From Tritrichomonas musculus (lineage: Eukaryota > Parabasalia > Tritrichomonadida > Tritrichomonadidae), in NCBI GenBank assembly GCA_039105265.1, contig JAPFFF010000006.1:2046001-2110000 (forward strand): a DNA stretch of 64,000 nucleotides. Direction: 5' to 3'. Positions 1-9,007 of the stretch are shown piece by piece. The stretch's first letter is position 1. Every line of letters starts with the position of its first letter. The translations under genes were made by a program, and so were the position numbers. The notes below the pieces were generated by a model. The model was not told the origin of the DNA. It saw only the letters and a list, made by a program, of their open reading frames with translations, and did not search any database.

Positions 1-177
1 TATTACAGAAAAGAAAAAATACCATTATATAATTTTGAAATGAAAAAGCAAGTAATTCGTGACATGCTATTGACATTGTGCTCATTTATAGACATTTTTA
101 ATGGTGCATAAAGTTCAGAAATACATTTGAACAGAATTTGTACGAACCCGCTCGAGCATTCGTTAGGAGTTGTTCGA

Positions 178-597
178 ATGCTCAGCAAAGATCACCACAA
201 TGCTCAATGTTTTATCAAAGAAGTCAACTACATCAATTCGTTAAGGAAATTGAGAGAAGAAATGATTTTAGACGTAGTAAGACATAGAGAACTTCAATTT
301 GGACGTGTTATTATCAAAGAAAAAAGACAAATAAATGTGGCACATGTAACACAATATGTTGATGTTCTTGTTGATGAAGGAAACACAGGTTGTTATAGCC
401 ATATATGCAAGCAAATACATTCATATTTTAATGAGATTATCGAAGCAAACACAAAAACGAAAGAAAAATGCATCATTTGCAAAAATACTGGCGTGATGCT
501 GTCTCCAACTAACAATATTTTAATACAAAAACGACAATTTCAAAATGTTAATGCATGCAATTGCAAGTGGACAATAAGAAAGTTGAGCTATTATTAA
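178..597 (+). CDS. Hypothetical protein or transposon-gene remnant
   Basis: An open frame of 140 codons from the first in-frame ATG; the frame is open further upstream but has no earlier ATG. The C-terminal third has two cysteine pairs (CIIC and CNC spaced by about 30 residues) that could bind a metal ion, but I do not recognise a family. Downstream, two short in-frame stretches rich in Lys and Asn (to about 710) are separated by stops and look like decayed coding sequence in a shifted frame, so this may be the tail of a broken transposon gene. It ends about 235 bp before the first hAT-type element. The start and the reality of the gene are uncertain. Confidence 0.3.
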   Translation: MLSKDHHNAQCFIKEVNYINSLRKLREEMILDVVRHRELQFGRVIIKEKRQINVAHVTQYVDVLVDEGNTGCYSHICKQIHSYFNEIIEANTKTKEKCIICKNTGVMLSPTNNILIQKRQFQNVNACNCKWTIRKLSYY

Positions 598-1601
598 ATT
601 TAAATAAAGACATGAATGGAGATATTAATAAAATATCAAAATAGTTTGATAAAAGAACTCCTTTAGCAATACAACGAAAATTAGAAAAAATCAAAAAGAA
701 AGAAAACGGTTAAAGATCAAAAAATGTCCTAAACGATCAACTATTCAATACCTTACAAAAATAAAAAACACAAATATCTTACTAAAAAATAAATAATTTT
801 AATATTAAATTTTAATTTTAATTATAATTACCAGGGATGCATTACGAGCACGAGCCGAGCGGTTTGCCCAAAATGATTTTTGGGCAAGAGCATTGCCCGA
901 GCAAAAAGTTCTTGCTCGAGCATGCTCGAGAAATATCAAATTTTCCACTTTTATTACCATACGTGCTTATTTTTAGAACTTTTTCGAGCATTGCTCGAGC
1001 AATGCTCAAAAATTAAAAAAGCTAAGGTTCGAAATTTTCATATTCCTTTTTTTTTTTTTTTTTTTAAGGGTGAGAAAAAGTTTATGAATACTCATTTTTT
1101 GATATAAAATATTATCTTTTTAAAAAACATTAAGGAGTATTCATGAATAAATCATCGTAGTATTTGTTCCATTCGTATTTTTACAAATTTGATGAATTTT
1201 TAGAGAATTTAAAGAGAAAAAAAGGCTTAAATCTATTTGGTAGAAGAAATCGCCCTAAAATTCATTTTATATCATGAGACTAATTGTATTGTTTGGTTTT
1301 TAATACAAAATATTAAAATTAATAAAATCGATATCATCATATTATTCTCTTAAGCAGGGTTGGTCAATGTTGAAAAAATTGATCAACGGCGTCACTTTTT
1401 TGGGGGCTCGTTGTCAACGTTGATTTCGTTATTTCAACGTCAACGATCAACGAAAAATTCTTCGTTGAAATTGATCGTCCAAAAAAATGTCACTTTTTGA
1501 TTTTTATCGTCATTGATTCAACGTTAACTTAATATTATTAATTCAACATTTATATTCAATTTATATATATAAAAATAATCATTATCTTTTATTATTAATA
1601 T

Positions 1602-2330
1602 TTATTCATCATTTAAGAAATCAATTATAGAAATTGTATCAATGATATAGTCAAAATTGTTGGAAATCCATTCATCTTTATTTTCTTTGGTTTGTGTTAA
1701 AACTGCCCAAGTTAATATTATACCATTTAGTTTTGAAATATAAGAAGCATTATCCAAATAATCAAATTGGACTAATAAATTATCCAATTGGGATAAACAT
1801 GGTATATTGCCTAATTCAAATTGAGAAATACAAAATTTGAATAAATCATTATCTTCTTCTAAAAAAGATTTTAAAATGTATTCAAATATATCTATATCAT
1901 AAGCTTTGTTTATTTTTTTTGAAAATTTGATTAAAAATTCAATGATTGATTTGTATTTTGATCCATTTTTCATTAATAAATCCAAACAATTTTGAATAAT
2001 AGTATCATCAAAATCGTCTATATTAAAATTGAGATTTGTTATTAATGCAAGGGCAAGACTACAAGTTTGTGGATGTAAAAATAAATAATCCGAAGCTGAT
2101 TGAATAATAAACATTCTTATTTCTTTATCAAATTCTTCTGGATAATGCTGTGAAAGGACAAAATACTCTAACTTTTCTTTGACGCTTTCAAGAGAATTGA
2201 AAACATCAAAAAAAAATATTTCTTCTTCATATACTTCTTGATCTGGTGTTATTTCTGATGTTAAATCATTCTCATTATCAAGAATTAATTTTGATTGCCT
2301 TTCTTTGGACTCAATGAGTTTGAAATTCAT
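1602..2330 (-). CDS. Second gene of the hAT element: helical-repeat-like protein of unknown function
   Basis: A 242-codon frame with an ATG start and normal low-GC codon use, lying wholly inside the hAT element and transcribed away from the transposase. The product starts with an acidic, disordered stretch of about 40 residues. From there on it is a series of hydrophobic/acidic amphipathic helices (segments such as LALALITNLNFNIDDFDD and DLLMKNGSKYKSIIEFLIKF) resembling an Armadillo/HEAT-like fold. That is an inference from pattern, not a family match. There is no Cys/His metal motif, DDE motif or signal peptide. A good initiator-like sequence lies just upstream, so it is probably expressed. 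It could be a captured host gene or a transposition accessory protein. Confidence 0.65.
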   Translation of the reverse strand: MNFKLIESKERQSKLILDNENDLTSEITPDQEVYEEEIFFFDVFNSLESVKEKLEYFVLSQHYPEEFDKEIRMFIIQSASDYLFLHPQTCSLALALITNLNFNIDDFDDTIIQNCLDLLMKNGSKYKSIIEFLIKFSKKINKAYDIDIFEYILKSFLEEDNDLFKFCISQFELGNIPCLSQLDNLLVQFDYLDNASYISKLNGIILTWAVLTQTKENKDEWISNNFDYIIDTISIIDFLNDE

Positions 2331-2340
2331 GAACTATAAA

Positions 2341-2354
2341 TAAAAATGATGTGA
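2341..2354 (-). promoter_or_regulatory. Initiator-like core promoter of the hAT second gene
   Basis: Read on the minus strand this is TCACATCATTTTTA, holding a TCATTT match to the trichomonad initiator, and it ends 10 bases before the ATG. The same 14-mer occurs 3 bases before the ATG of valyl-tRNA synthetase at 30997-31010. Confidence 0.55.
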
Positions 2355-3015
2355 AATTTTCCCGATTTCAAATAATTAAAATGAATAATTAATTCATTAC
2401 TGTTGATAGATTAACTTAAGTTTTTAATTGAACTTGAACAATTATTGAATATTAAAGTTTGTACTAAAGATATAATTTGATAAAAAAAATATTTAATTAA
2501 TTTTGAAAATATATTTTAAATAAATATAAAAATCTGTATTGTAGATATATTAAAGTCTGTGCTAAAGATATATTAAAGTCTGTGCTAAAGATACATTTAA
2601 AACGAAATTTAATTGAATTTTTCTGAGACATTCAAAAATTGAATTCTTATTTGCTTTGTTAGAAGAATAATATTTAAATTTTTATAAAATTTTTGGTCTA
2701 AAAATAAACCGAAAAAAGGTATTATATATAAATATATAATAAATATTGTTTTTTAATATAAATATTTACAAAAAATTAAAAAACTCTTATATAAAATAAT
2801 TATTTTAAAATGAACTTGTTCAAAGATTTATATTGTAGAAGATCCAGTTATAGCATATGATTTAAATAAAAAATAATTTTTTATTTGTTTTTTTATTCAA
2901 ATATTCCAAAAACTTTACTGAGTTTTCTATGAAATATATTGAAAAGTTTATGTAAAAATGTTAATTGAAATTGATATCGCATTTCTAATGTAATTTGCTT
3001 GACTTCACTTTATTA
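2355..3015. other. Intergenic DNA between the two divergent hAT genes
   Basis: About 660 bp of A+T-rich DNA inside the hAT. It contains a short imperfect tandem repeat of TATTAAAGTCTGTGCTAAAG type near 2450-2600 and probably the promoter of the transposase. No other gene is seen. Confidence 0.5.
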
Positions 3016-4800
3016 ATGATTGTGGAATTAAACACTGACTCACCAAGAACTGGCATAGCTTCACATTTTCATCCAGCAAATGATACTCCAATATATGAAG
3101 AAGAATTGAAAAAGGTCTATCGTAAACCAATCTTTGGATATGAGCAATTTAACAAGTTCCCAAAGATCTATGTCATATGTCCAGAAGAAGATAAACTTGA
3201 TACAGAATATTATTTTTGTGATATTTGTAAGCACTGTAACAAAATTTCTTCAACGATTAGTAATGTGATCATTCATGCCTCAAAGCATGATAATGAACTG
3301 AAAAAAGAATTAATTAAAGAAAAAGATAGAAAAAGAACAGAAAAAATAGACGATGAATTAAAATTTTTATCTAGCAAAGAATCGAAAACAATTGCAAATT
3401 ATATTCATAAATTTTTTTTATTAAACGGAATTGCTTTTAATAAAATAGAATCAGATGAATTGAAATCATTAACTGCAGATTTAATGAATAGAAAAGAATT
3501 ATCAGATTATGCAGGGATAATTTCAAATAGAATTGAAGCAAAGATATTCTCAGATCTGAGAAATGCAAGCCATATTTCGGCAAGTTTCGATGGCTGGACT
3601 GGAATAGACACCCAACATTACCTGGGAGTAACAATTAGATGTATAATTAATAAATCTTTAAAATGGTTTACAATTGGATTTTCTCATATCGAAGAAATAC
3701 ATGCAACTTCGGTCGAAATTGGATATTTACTTACTAAATCATTTAGAGAATTCGGTATAATAGGCAGAGTTCGAAGCGTTGTGTCTGATTCGCATTCTGT
3801 AATGACATGCGCTGCCGTTAATATAGATGTTTGGGGATGTGAATGCATTTTGCATATGCTCCATACCTTATTAGGTTCTTTTGTTAATGCTGCAAAGCCT
3901 TTGTTGACTCCGATTTTCAATCTTGCTTCATATCTAGCCAATTCAACAAAATGGACCGCTTTTGCAAAAAAACGAAACATTTGTTCAATACCGTCATTTA
4001 CGGCGATAAGATGGTCATCTATGTATGCTACATTTAAAGCTATCAATTCAGCAAAACCTTACATAATTGAATTCTCAGCATCAGAAAAAAAAGATGAACA
4101 AGAAAAATTCCAAATTGATTATTCAGTTGTAACTGACTTGATAAAGCCTTTAAAGATATTTAAAAACTGGCTGGAAGGTTTCGAGTCAGATGATTTTGGA
4201 AGCCAATCGGATTTTCTAAATGGTTGGTACGCAATAAATAAATCTTTTCAGGATTTAACAGATCCTCGATGGAATGATGCTAAGAATTGCATGAAAGAAA
4301 AAAAAAATGAATTAGAAAAAAGGCATAAAGAAACATTTGAATATCTCACAATCTGTGCAATTCTTAATCCGAATACTTGTCTCAAGCGTATTCCTGAAAA
4401 ATCTAAAAGAAATGCTTTGAATAAAATAATAAAAGAAATGCAAATGGTACCAAAAAAAGAGGAAAACGAAGATGATCAAACAGATGAACCTTTAACTAGA
4501 GATGGATTCAAAGCATTAAATTTATCCGATCCTTTAGATCAGTTGTATACACGAGTTTGGGAATGTTCCGTCAATTTATTCGATTATTGGATTAGTAAAT
4601 TGAAAGGAAAAACATATTCTCTTGCAGATGTTGCACTTAATTATTTATCGCGATTGGCAACATCAGCCTCAACGGAAAGACTATTTTCTCGCTCTAGACG
4701 AATTCAAACTTTTGAGCGGGTTCGCTTATTGCCAGAAACATTACACAATTTAGTTATAATCGCTGGAAATTATGATATTGCAACGCAATGCTTTTATTAA
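3016..4800 (+). CDS. hAT-family transposase (intact)
   Basis: Cut-and-paste DNA transposase, acting in the nucleus on the ends of the surrounding element. The frame is open a little upstream from a TTG, but the first ATG gives 594 residues, normal for hAT. An N-terminal BED-like zinc-finger region has CDIC followed by two His (IIHASKH, about residues 71-95). The catalytic core follows: first acidic residue in FDGWT (D192), second in VVSDSHSV (D258), then the CECILH/HTL segment and an IRW motif. The C-terminal hAT dimerisation region has ATSASTERLFSRSRRI with the catalytic Glu at 554. All expected acidic residues are present and there is no stop or frameshift, so the protein may be active. The transposase sits on the strand opposite to the second gene of the element. 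Confidence 0.95.
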   Translation: MIVELNTDSPRTGIASHFHPANDTPIYEEELKKVYRKPIFGYEQFNKFPKIYVICPEEDKLDTEYYFCDICKHCNKISSTISNVIIHASKHDNELKKELIKEKDRKRTEKIDDELKFLSSKESKTIANYIHKFFLLNGIAFNKIESDELKSLTADLMNRKELSDYAGIISNRIEAKIFSDLRNASHISASFDGWTGIDTQHYLGVTIRCIINKSLKWFTIGFSHIEEIHATSVEIGYLLTKSFREFGIIGRVRSVVSDSHSVMTCAAVNIDVWGCECILHMLHTLLGSFVNAAKPLLTPIFNLASYLANSTKWTAFAKKRNICSIPSFTAIRWSSMYATFKAINSAKPYIIEFSASEKKDEQEKFQIDYSVVTDLIKPLKIFKNWLEGFESDDFGSQSDFLNGWYAINKSFQDLTDPRWNDAKNCMKEKKNELEKRHKETFEYLTICAILNPNTCLKRIPEKSKRNALNKIIKEMQMVPKKEENEDDQTDEPLTRDGFKALNLSDPLDQLYTRVWECSVNLFDYWISKLKGKTYSLADVALNYLSRLATSASTERLFSRSRRIQTFERVRLLPETLHNLVIIAGNYDIATQCFY

Positions 4801-4898
4801 TAACGCAATTTCAGTCTTAAACTAAAATTATTTAACATTTTAATTTAATAAAATATTTGATAATGTCAATAATATTTTGAAAGCAATTTATTAATATC

Positions 4899-5789
4899 TA
4901 TACTGATCGACATGATTGCAGCAATGTATCTTCCATACTGATCGACATGATTGCAGCAATGCATCTTCCATACTGATCGACATGATTGCAACAATGCATC
5001 TTCCATACTGATCGACATGATTGCAACAATGCATCTTCCATACTGATCGACATGATTGCAGCAATGCATCTTCCATACTGATCGACATGATTGCAGCAAT
5101 GCATCTTCCATACTGATCGACATGATTGCAGCAATGCATCTTCCATACTGATCGATATGATTGCAACAATGCATCTTCCATACTGATCGACATGATTGCA
5201 GCAATGCATCTTCCATACTGATCGACATGATTGCAGCAATGCATCTTCCATACTGATCGATATGATTGCAACAATGCATCTTCCATACTGATCGACATGA
5301 TTGCAGCAATGCATCTTCCATACTGATCGACATGATTGCAGCAATGCATCTTCCATACTGATCGACATGATTGCAGCAATGCATCTTCCATACTGATCGA
5401 CATGATTGCAGCAATGCATCTTCCATACTGATCGACATGATTGCAGCAATGCATCTTCCATACTGATCGACATGATTGCAGCAATGCATCTTCCATACTG
5501 ATCGATATGATTGCAACAATGCATCTTCCATACTGATCGATATGATTGCAACAATGCATCTTCCATACTGATCGATATGATTGCAGCAATGCATCTTCCA
5601 TACTGATCGACATGATTGCAACAATGCATCTTCCATACTGATCGACATGATTGCAACAATGCATCTTCCATACTGATCGACATGATTGCAACAATTCATC
5701 TTCCATACTGATCGACATGATTGCAGCAATGCATCTTCCATACTGATCGACATGATTGCAACAATGCATCTTCCATACTGATCGACATG
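4899..5789. repeat. 35-bp minisatellite, about 25 copies, inside the hAT
   Basis: A head-to-tail repeat whose unit contains TGATCGACATGATTGCAGCA and GCATCTTCCATAC. Copies differ mainly at two positions (GACATG/GATATG and GCAGCA/GCAACA), so the array is young or homogenised. Because 35 is not a multiple of three and the unit has no minus-strand stop in any frame, all three minus frames stay open for about 800-890 bp and encode the same 35-residue repeating peptide in rotated phase. It lies between the transposase stop and the 3' end of the element. I treat the long ORFs here as products of the repeat, not as genes. Confidence 0.95.
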
Positions 5790-6385
5790 GATTTTTTATT
5801 TTGATAATTATCTATCATTAGATTGATTAATTTTATTATTATTATTATTTTTTTTTTTTTTTTTTCAGAGAATAATAGAGAAATTTTTTTTATTATAAAA
5901 ATAAAATATTATAGAAAAAATGAAATTTTTTAAATGCTTTATAAGTTTTTAAAAAGATTCAAATTTTCAATAGGGATAACGTTAACTTAATTCATTGATT
6001 CAACATTATTTCAACGTTAACATGTCGTTATGACCAAATTGAAACGGTTTTAATCAACGGCCTCAACGTCGTTGTCGTTGACACTCAATTCAACGATATA
6101 ATATTTGGTTCAACGAATTTAACGTCAACGTTGGCCAACCCTGCTCTTAAGAGAATATTGAAAATCATTTCCACAAATTTAAGTTTGGAAAATATTGATC
6201 TTTAAAATATTTAAGGATCAATTAAAACCTCATTTATTGATATATATATGATAATAATTATTATTATTTAAATTTTTGGAAATAAATGAATTATTTATAA
6301 AAAATGATAAAAAATCTCTTTCTATTTTACAAAATTTCAAATAAATTTATTATATTCATATATGAATCATATGATACTAAATTTT

Positions 6386-6420
<35 letters not shown>

Positions 6421-6868
6421 GAATATGAAATTTCGAACCAGAGCTTTTTATTTTTTAGAGCGCTCGAAAAACTGCTCGAAAATAGAATTTTTATCATTAA
6501 AAATCAGTTCATTACGAGCAAACTCGAGCAATGTCAAATGCTTGAAAACCATTTTAATGAGCAAGAATCTGACATTGCTCGAGCACGCTCGAGCCGCTCT
6601 TGGTGCATCCCTGATAATTACAAAACTTCTTAAAAAATAAATAAAATAAATGTTTATGATTTTTTAATAATTATATCAGTAAAATCAGAATTTTGACACT
6701 TTTAATATAATTTTCTAAATGGATTTTATAATATTTTTAATTAGAGAAATCGTAATCGCCCGTGGCGGTTTAGGTCAATATTGACCTTGTATCGTACCAT
6801 AGAAAAAAAGTCTGGAACTTTTTTGCACTTTTGCAAAAAAAAGCATGAGTAGCTACTCAAAATAATAA

Positions 6869-7255
6869 GGACAATCGTTTTTTTCTACGCCACTTTTTGA
6901 ATGGTTTTTCTATCCATGAGTAGCTACTCATGGAAAGTAAAAAACCGCCATCTTAAGGTGAAATTTGAGTTACTATGTTAAGAAATTTAACCAAAAAAAT
7001 CGTAAAATTTTAATTTTACCTTAAAATTATAACAATTAAATTTTTTTGATATAAATTTGTTTATTTTTACATAATTTTTCGCGGATATACGCACCAGTGA
7101 TCACCACGGGGCTGCACGAAGCCGAATCTGGTTCCTTTAATTGCTGGATGAATCGGGAAGCTATTTGAACTATATAATTTTGCATTATTTAGTAAAAATT
7201 GAATTAAAAAAGTATAAAAAAGTATTCAAAAAGTGGCGTAGAAAAATACGATTCC
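6869..7255. mobile_element. 387-bp MITE, possibly MULE-related
   Basis: Inverted ends of about 32 bp share the block TTTTTCTACGCCACTTTTTG near both tips (GGACAATCG at the left, CGATTCC at the right). A 9-bp direct repeat AAATAATAA flanks it exactly (6860-6868 and 7256-7264). Nine-bp duplications are usual for Mutator-like elements. The target repeat is A+T-rich, so chance is not excluded. The interior is non-coding and includes a perfect 20-bp palindrome at 6914-6933. Confidence 0.6.
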
Positions 7256-7597
7256 AAATAATAAAATGATGGTGTTAAAAATATTTGCGCTTTCTTGTTT
7301 ATATGCGAATGCTCATAATAATATCGATTTTAGACAATAAAAAAAGATTCAGTTTATATCATTCAAAATTAAAAATTTCAAAAGAATTCAAATTAACTGA
7401 AAAAAAAATATCCATTCATTGAAATAATTTTTTTTGAATAATTTATATGATTTTTGATTTTATAAATATCTCTGATTTAAGCCTACAATAATTTAATATT
7501 TTATCATATATATAACTAATCATTTAAATATAAAAATATAAAATATGTATTATATTTCATAATTCGGTTATTCAAACCTGAATTTACATGTGAAATG

Positions 7598-8764
7598 TAG
7601 ACTTGTTATTTTGAGAATCGATATCAAAAACGTCACTTTTTTGCATATGATACTCGATTATCAGTTTAAAAATCTGATATCGAGATTATCGATTATCAAG
7701 ATATCAGATATGAAATGTGATATAAAATGAATTGTAAACTTGATGTCAATTACCGAGATCTCGAGATCTCAAACAGATTTATCTTCTTTTATAATTGGTA
7801 TTTGTGATTTTATAATATTTAAAAATAAATAATACAATGTATTGATGTTTATTTTAAGATTAAAATCAAAAAATACATTCTTTTATAGGGGGTTCAACCG
7901 CCAAAAAAATGTCAAATTTTTAAAGAGAGAGGAAAAATTAGAGTTTTGCTTTAAATAAATATGGGGATTTAAAGTGTAATAAAAATACATTTTATAAAAA
8001 ATATTTTTATCTGATTTCAACAGTACATTCATAAATAGCGGATGAATGTAGTTATCATGACATGTCATATGAAAACTATATATATATTTTAATAAATAAT
8101 GTGTTTTATTTTAATCCATATATTAAAAAAATAAAGATTAATATAGCCTTATTTTTTTAAAAATTGTTTTTATTTAATTTCATCAATTCATTCATAAATG
8201 GCGGACAATGAAAGTTATCATGACATGTTATGCGAAAAAAAATGCGACTTTAACTGTTATTCAAATAACTGGTCTATTGTCTTTTTTATAAGCTTAATAC
8301 ATTGTACATGATATATTTTCATGTCCTACGAATAATTTTTACCAAAATATCCAATCTATTGAAGATTTTTACTTTTGACGATTAAAAAAGGTCAAATTTT
8401 TATCTTCAAATTAAAAGTGTCCGCCATTTGTGAATGAGCAGATGAATTCCAAAATAAAATATTTCAAATCAAAGCTTATGAAATGAAGAACAAAACTATC
8501 CATTTATTTTTTTAAAAAATTAAAATATTATTTTTCTGACATTTTTTTGGCGGTTGATCCCCTATATTCTTTTTTATGAAATATTTGAGATTAAAATACG
8601 ATCATATATTTATCAAAAAGTTTAATTGAAAATTCTGATATCAAAAGCTGAGAAAAAAAATTCTCGATCTCTGAAATCGATCTCGAGAATCTGTGTATAT
8701 TTATGTATCGATATCAAAAAGTCAATCAATTATCGTTCTCGAGAATCGGAGAATAACAAGTCTA
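7598..8764. mobile_element. hAT-like MITE (copy A) interrupted by another element
   Basis: Ends are TAGACTTGTTATT and AATAACAAGTCTA, with a perfect 8-bp duplication GTGAAATG at 7590-7597 and 8765-8772. The body is full of palindromic words such as CTCGAGATC and GATATC. A second copy lies in the opposite orientation at 37263-37721; comparison shows that about 680 bp in the middle of copy A are a later insertion. No coding capacity is seen. Confidence 0.85.
7886..8564. mobile_element. TA-flanked Tc1/mariner-like non-autonomous element nested in copy A
   Basis: Inverted ends share GGGG(A/T)TCAACCGCCAAAAA-type sequence (left GGGGGTTCAACCGCC, right GGCGGTTGATCCCC), followed by AAATGTC in both arms. 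TATA at both tips makes the exact edge ambiguous by two bases; TA target duplication is the simplest reading. The interior is non-coding and carries a diverged direct repeat around 8027 and 8191 (TTCATAAAT.GCGGA then GTTATCATGACATGT) and an inverted trace near 8420. Confidence 0.75.
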
Positions 8765-8780
8765 GTGAAATGATAAGTTT

Positions 8781-8996
8781 TATCCTATATATAATAAGAG
8801 TTCATTTTGAACATAGGCTTAAAAAAATCAGAATAATATCAGTATATCAAATCTATCATTAAAAAAATCCTATCTCTAATATATAAAGAGTTTTTATTCA
8901 AAAATGATTAAAATATAATATTTTTTAACTTTTTGAGAGTGAAAAGGTGGATGAAAAAAAATCACTTCATATCTTTGATTTGATATTCTCTATTTA
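8781..8996. repeat. Left 216-bp direct repeat flanking the satellite
   Basis: Nearly identical to 12154-12369 in the same orientation, with only a few base differences. It ends at GATATTCTCTATTT, exactly where the 61-bp satellite begins. No LTR-retrotransposon features (reverse transcriptase, primer-binding site) lie between the two copies. Confidence 0.9.
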
Positions 8997-9007
8997 CCAA
9001 TTTAGCC

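Larger units (their letters stand above)
1355..6143 (+). mobile_element. Complete hAT transposon with transposase, second gene and minisatellite
   Basis: The ends are CAGGGTTGGTCAA at 1355 and TTGGCCAACCCTG ending at 6143, inverted relative to each other, with a perfect 8-bp target duplication CTCTTAAG at 1347-1354 and 6144-6151. Both subterminal regions carry many copies of a CAACGTTGA/TCAACG word in both orientations, a likely transposase-binding array. Inside are a minus-strand gene of 242 codons, an intact plus-strand hAT transposase and a 35-bp tandem repeat. Perfect duplications and an open transposase suggest recent insertion. It sits within an older hAT-type MITE. Confidence 0.93.
832..6613. 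mobile_element. Non-autonomous hAT-type element (about 985 bp of its own) split by a second hAT
   Basis: Both outer ends read CAGGGATGCA pointing inward and are flanked by a perfect 8-bp duplication, ATAATTAC, at 824-831 and 6614-6621. Eight-bp duplications and CAGGG ends are typical of hAT elements. The element's own DNA is 832-1354 plus 6152-6613; the rest is the nested hAT and one copy of its target duplication. The subterminal DNA is packed with the palindromic word GCTCGAGC in both arms, a plausible transposase-binding repeat. A further inverted pair (GGTTCGAAATTTTCATATTC-like at 1026-1045 and about 6422-6442) next to poly-T/poly-A tracts makes it fold-back-like. Short frames at 880-1107 and 6362-6640 are chance products of this structure. 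It encodes no transposase. Confidence 0.8.

Noticed and set aside
127-177. Start of the first ORF at 127
   Set aside because: 127 is TTG; the first ATG is at 178. Similar TTG or GTG starts were dropped at 2995, 37692, 40697 and 44082.
880-1107. 75-codon plus ORF in the outer hAT-type element
   Set aside because: Made of terminal repeats and poly-T; no homologous content.
4866-5769. Three overlapping minus-strand ORFs of 261-295 codons
   Set aside because: They are the same 35-bp repeat read in three frames; no support for a real gene beyond the repeat itself.
6362-6640. 92-codon plus ORF at the other end of the same element
   Set aside because: Same reason; poly-T/poly-A and terminal sequence.
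8626-8862. 78-codon plus ORF
   Set aside because: Crosses the right end of the MITE into unrelated DNA; a chance frame.
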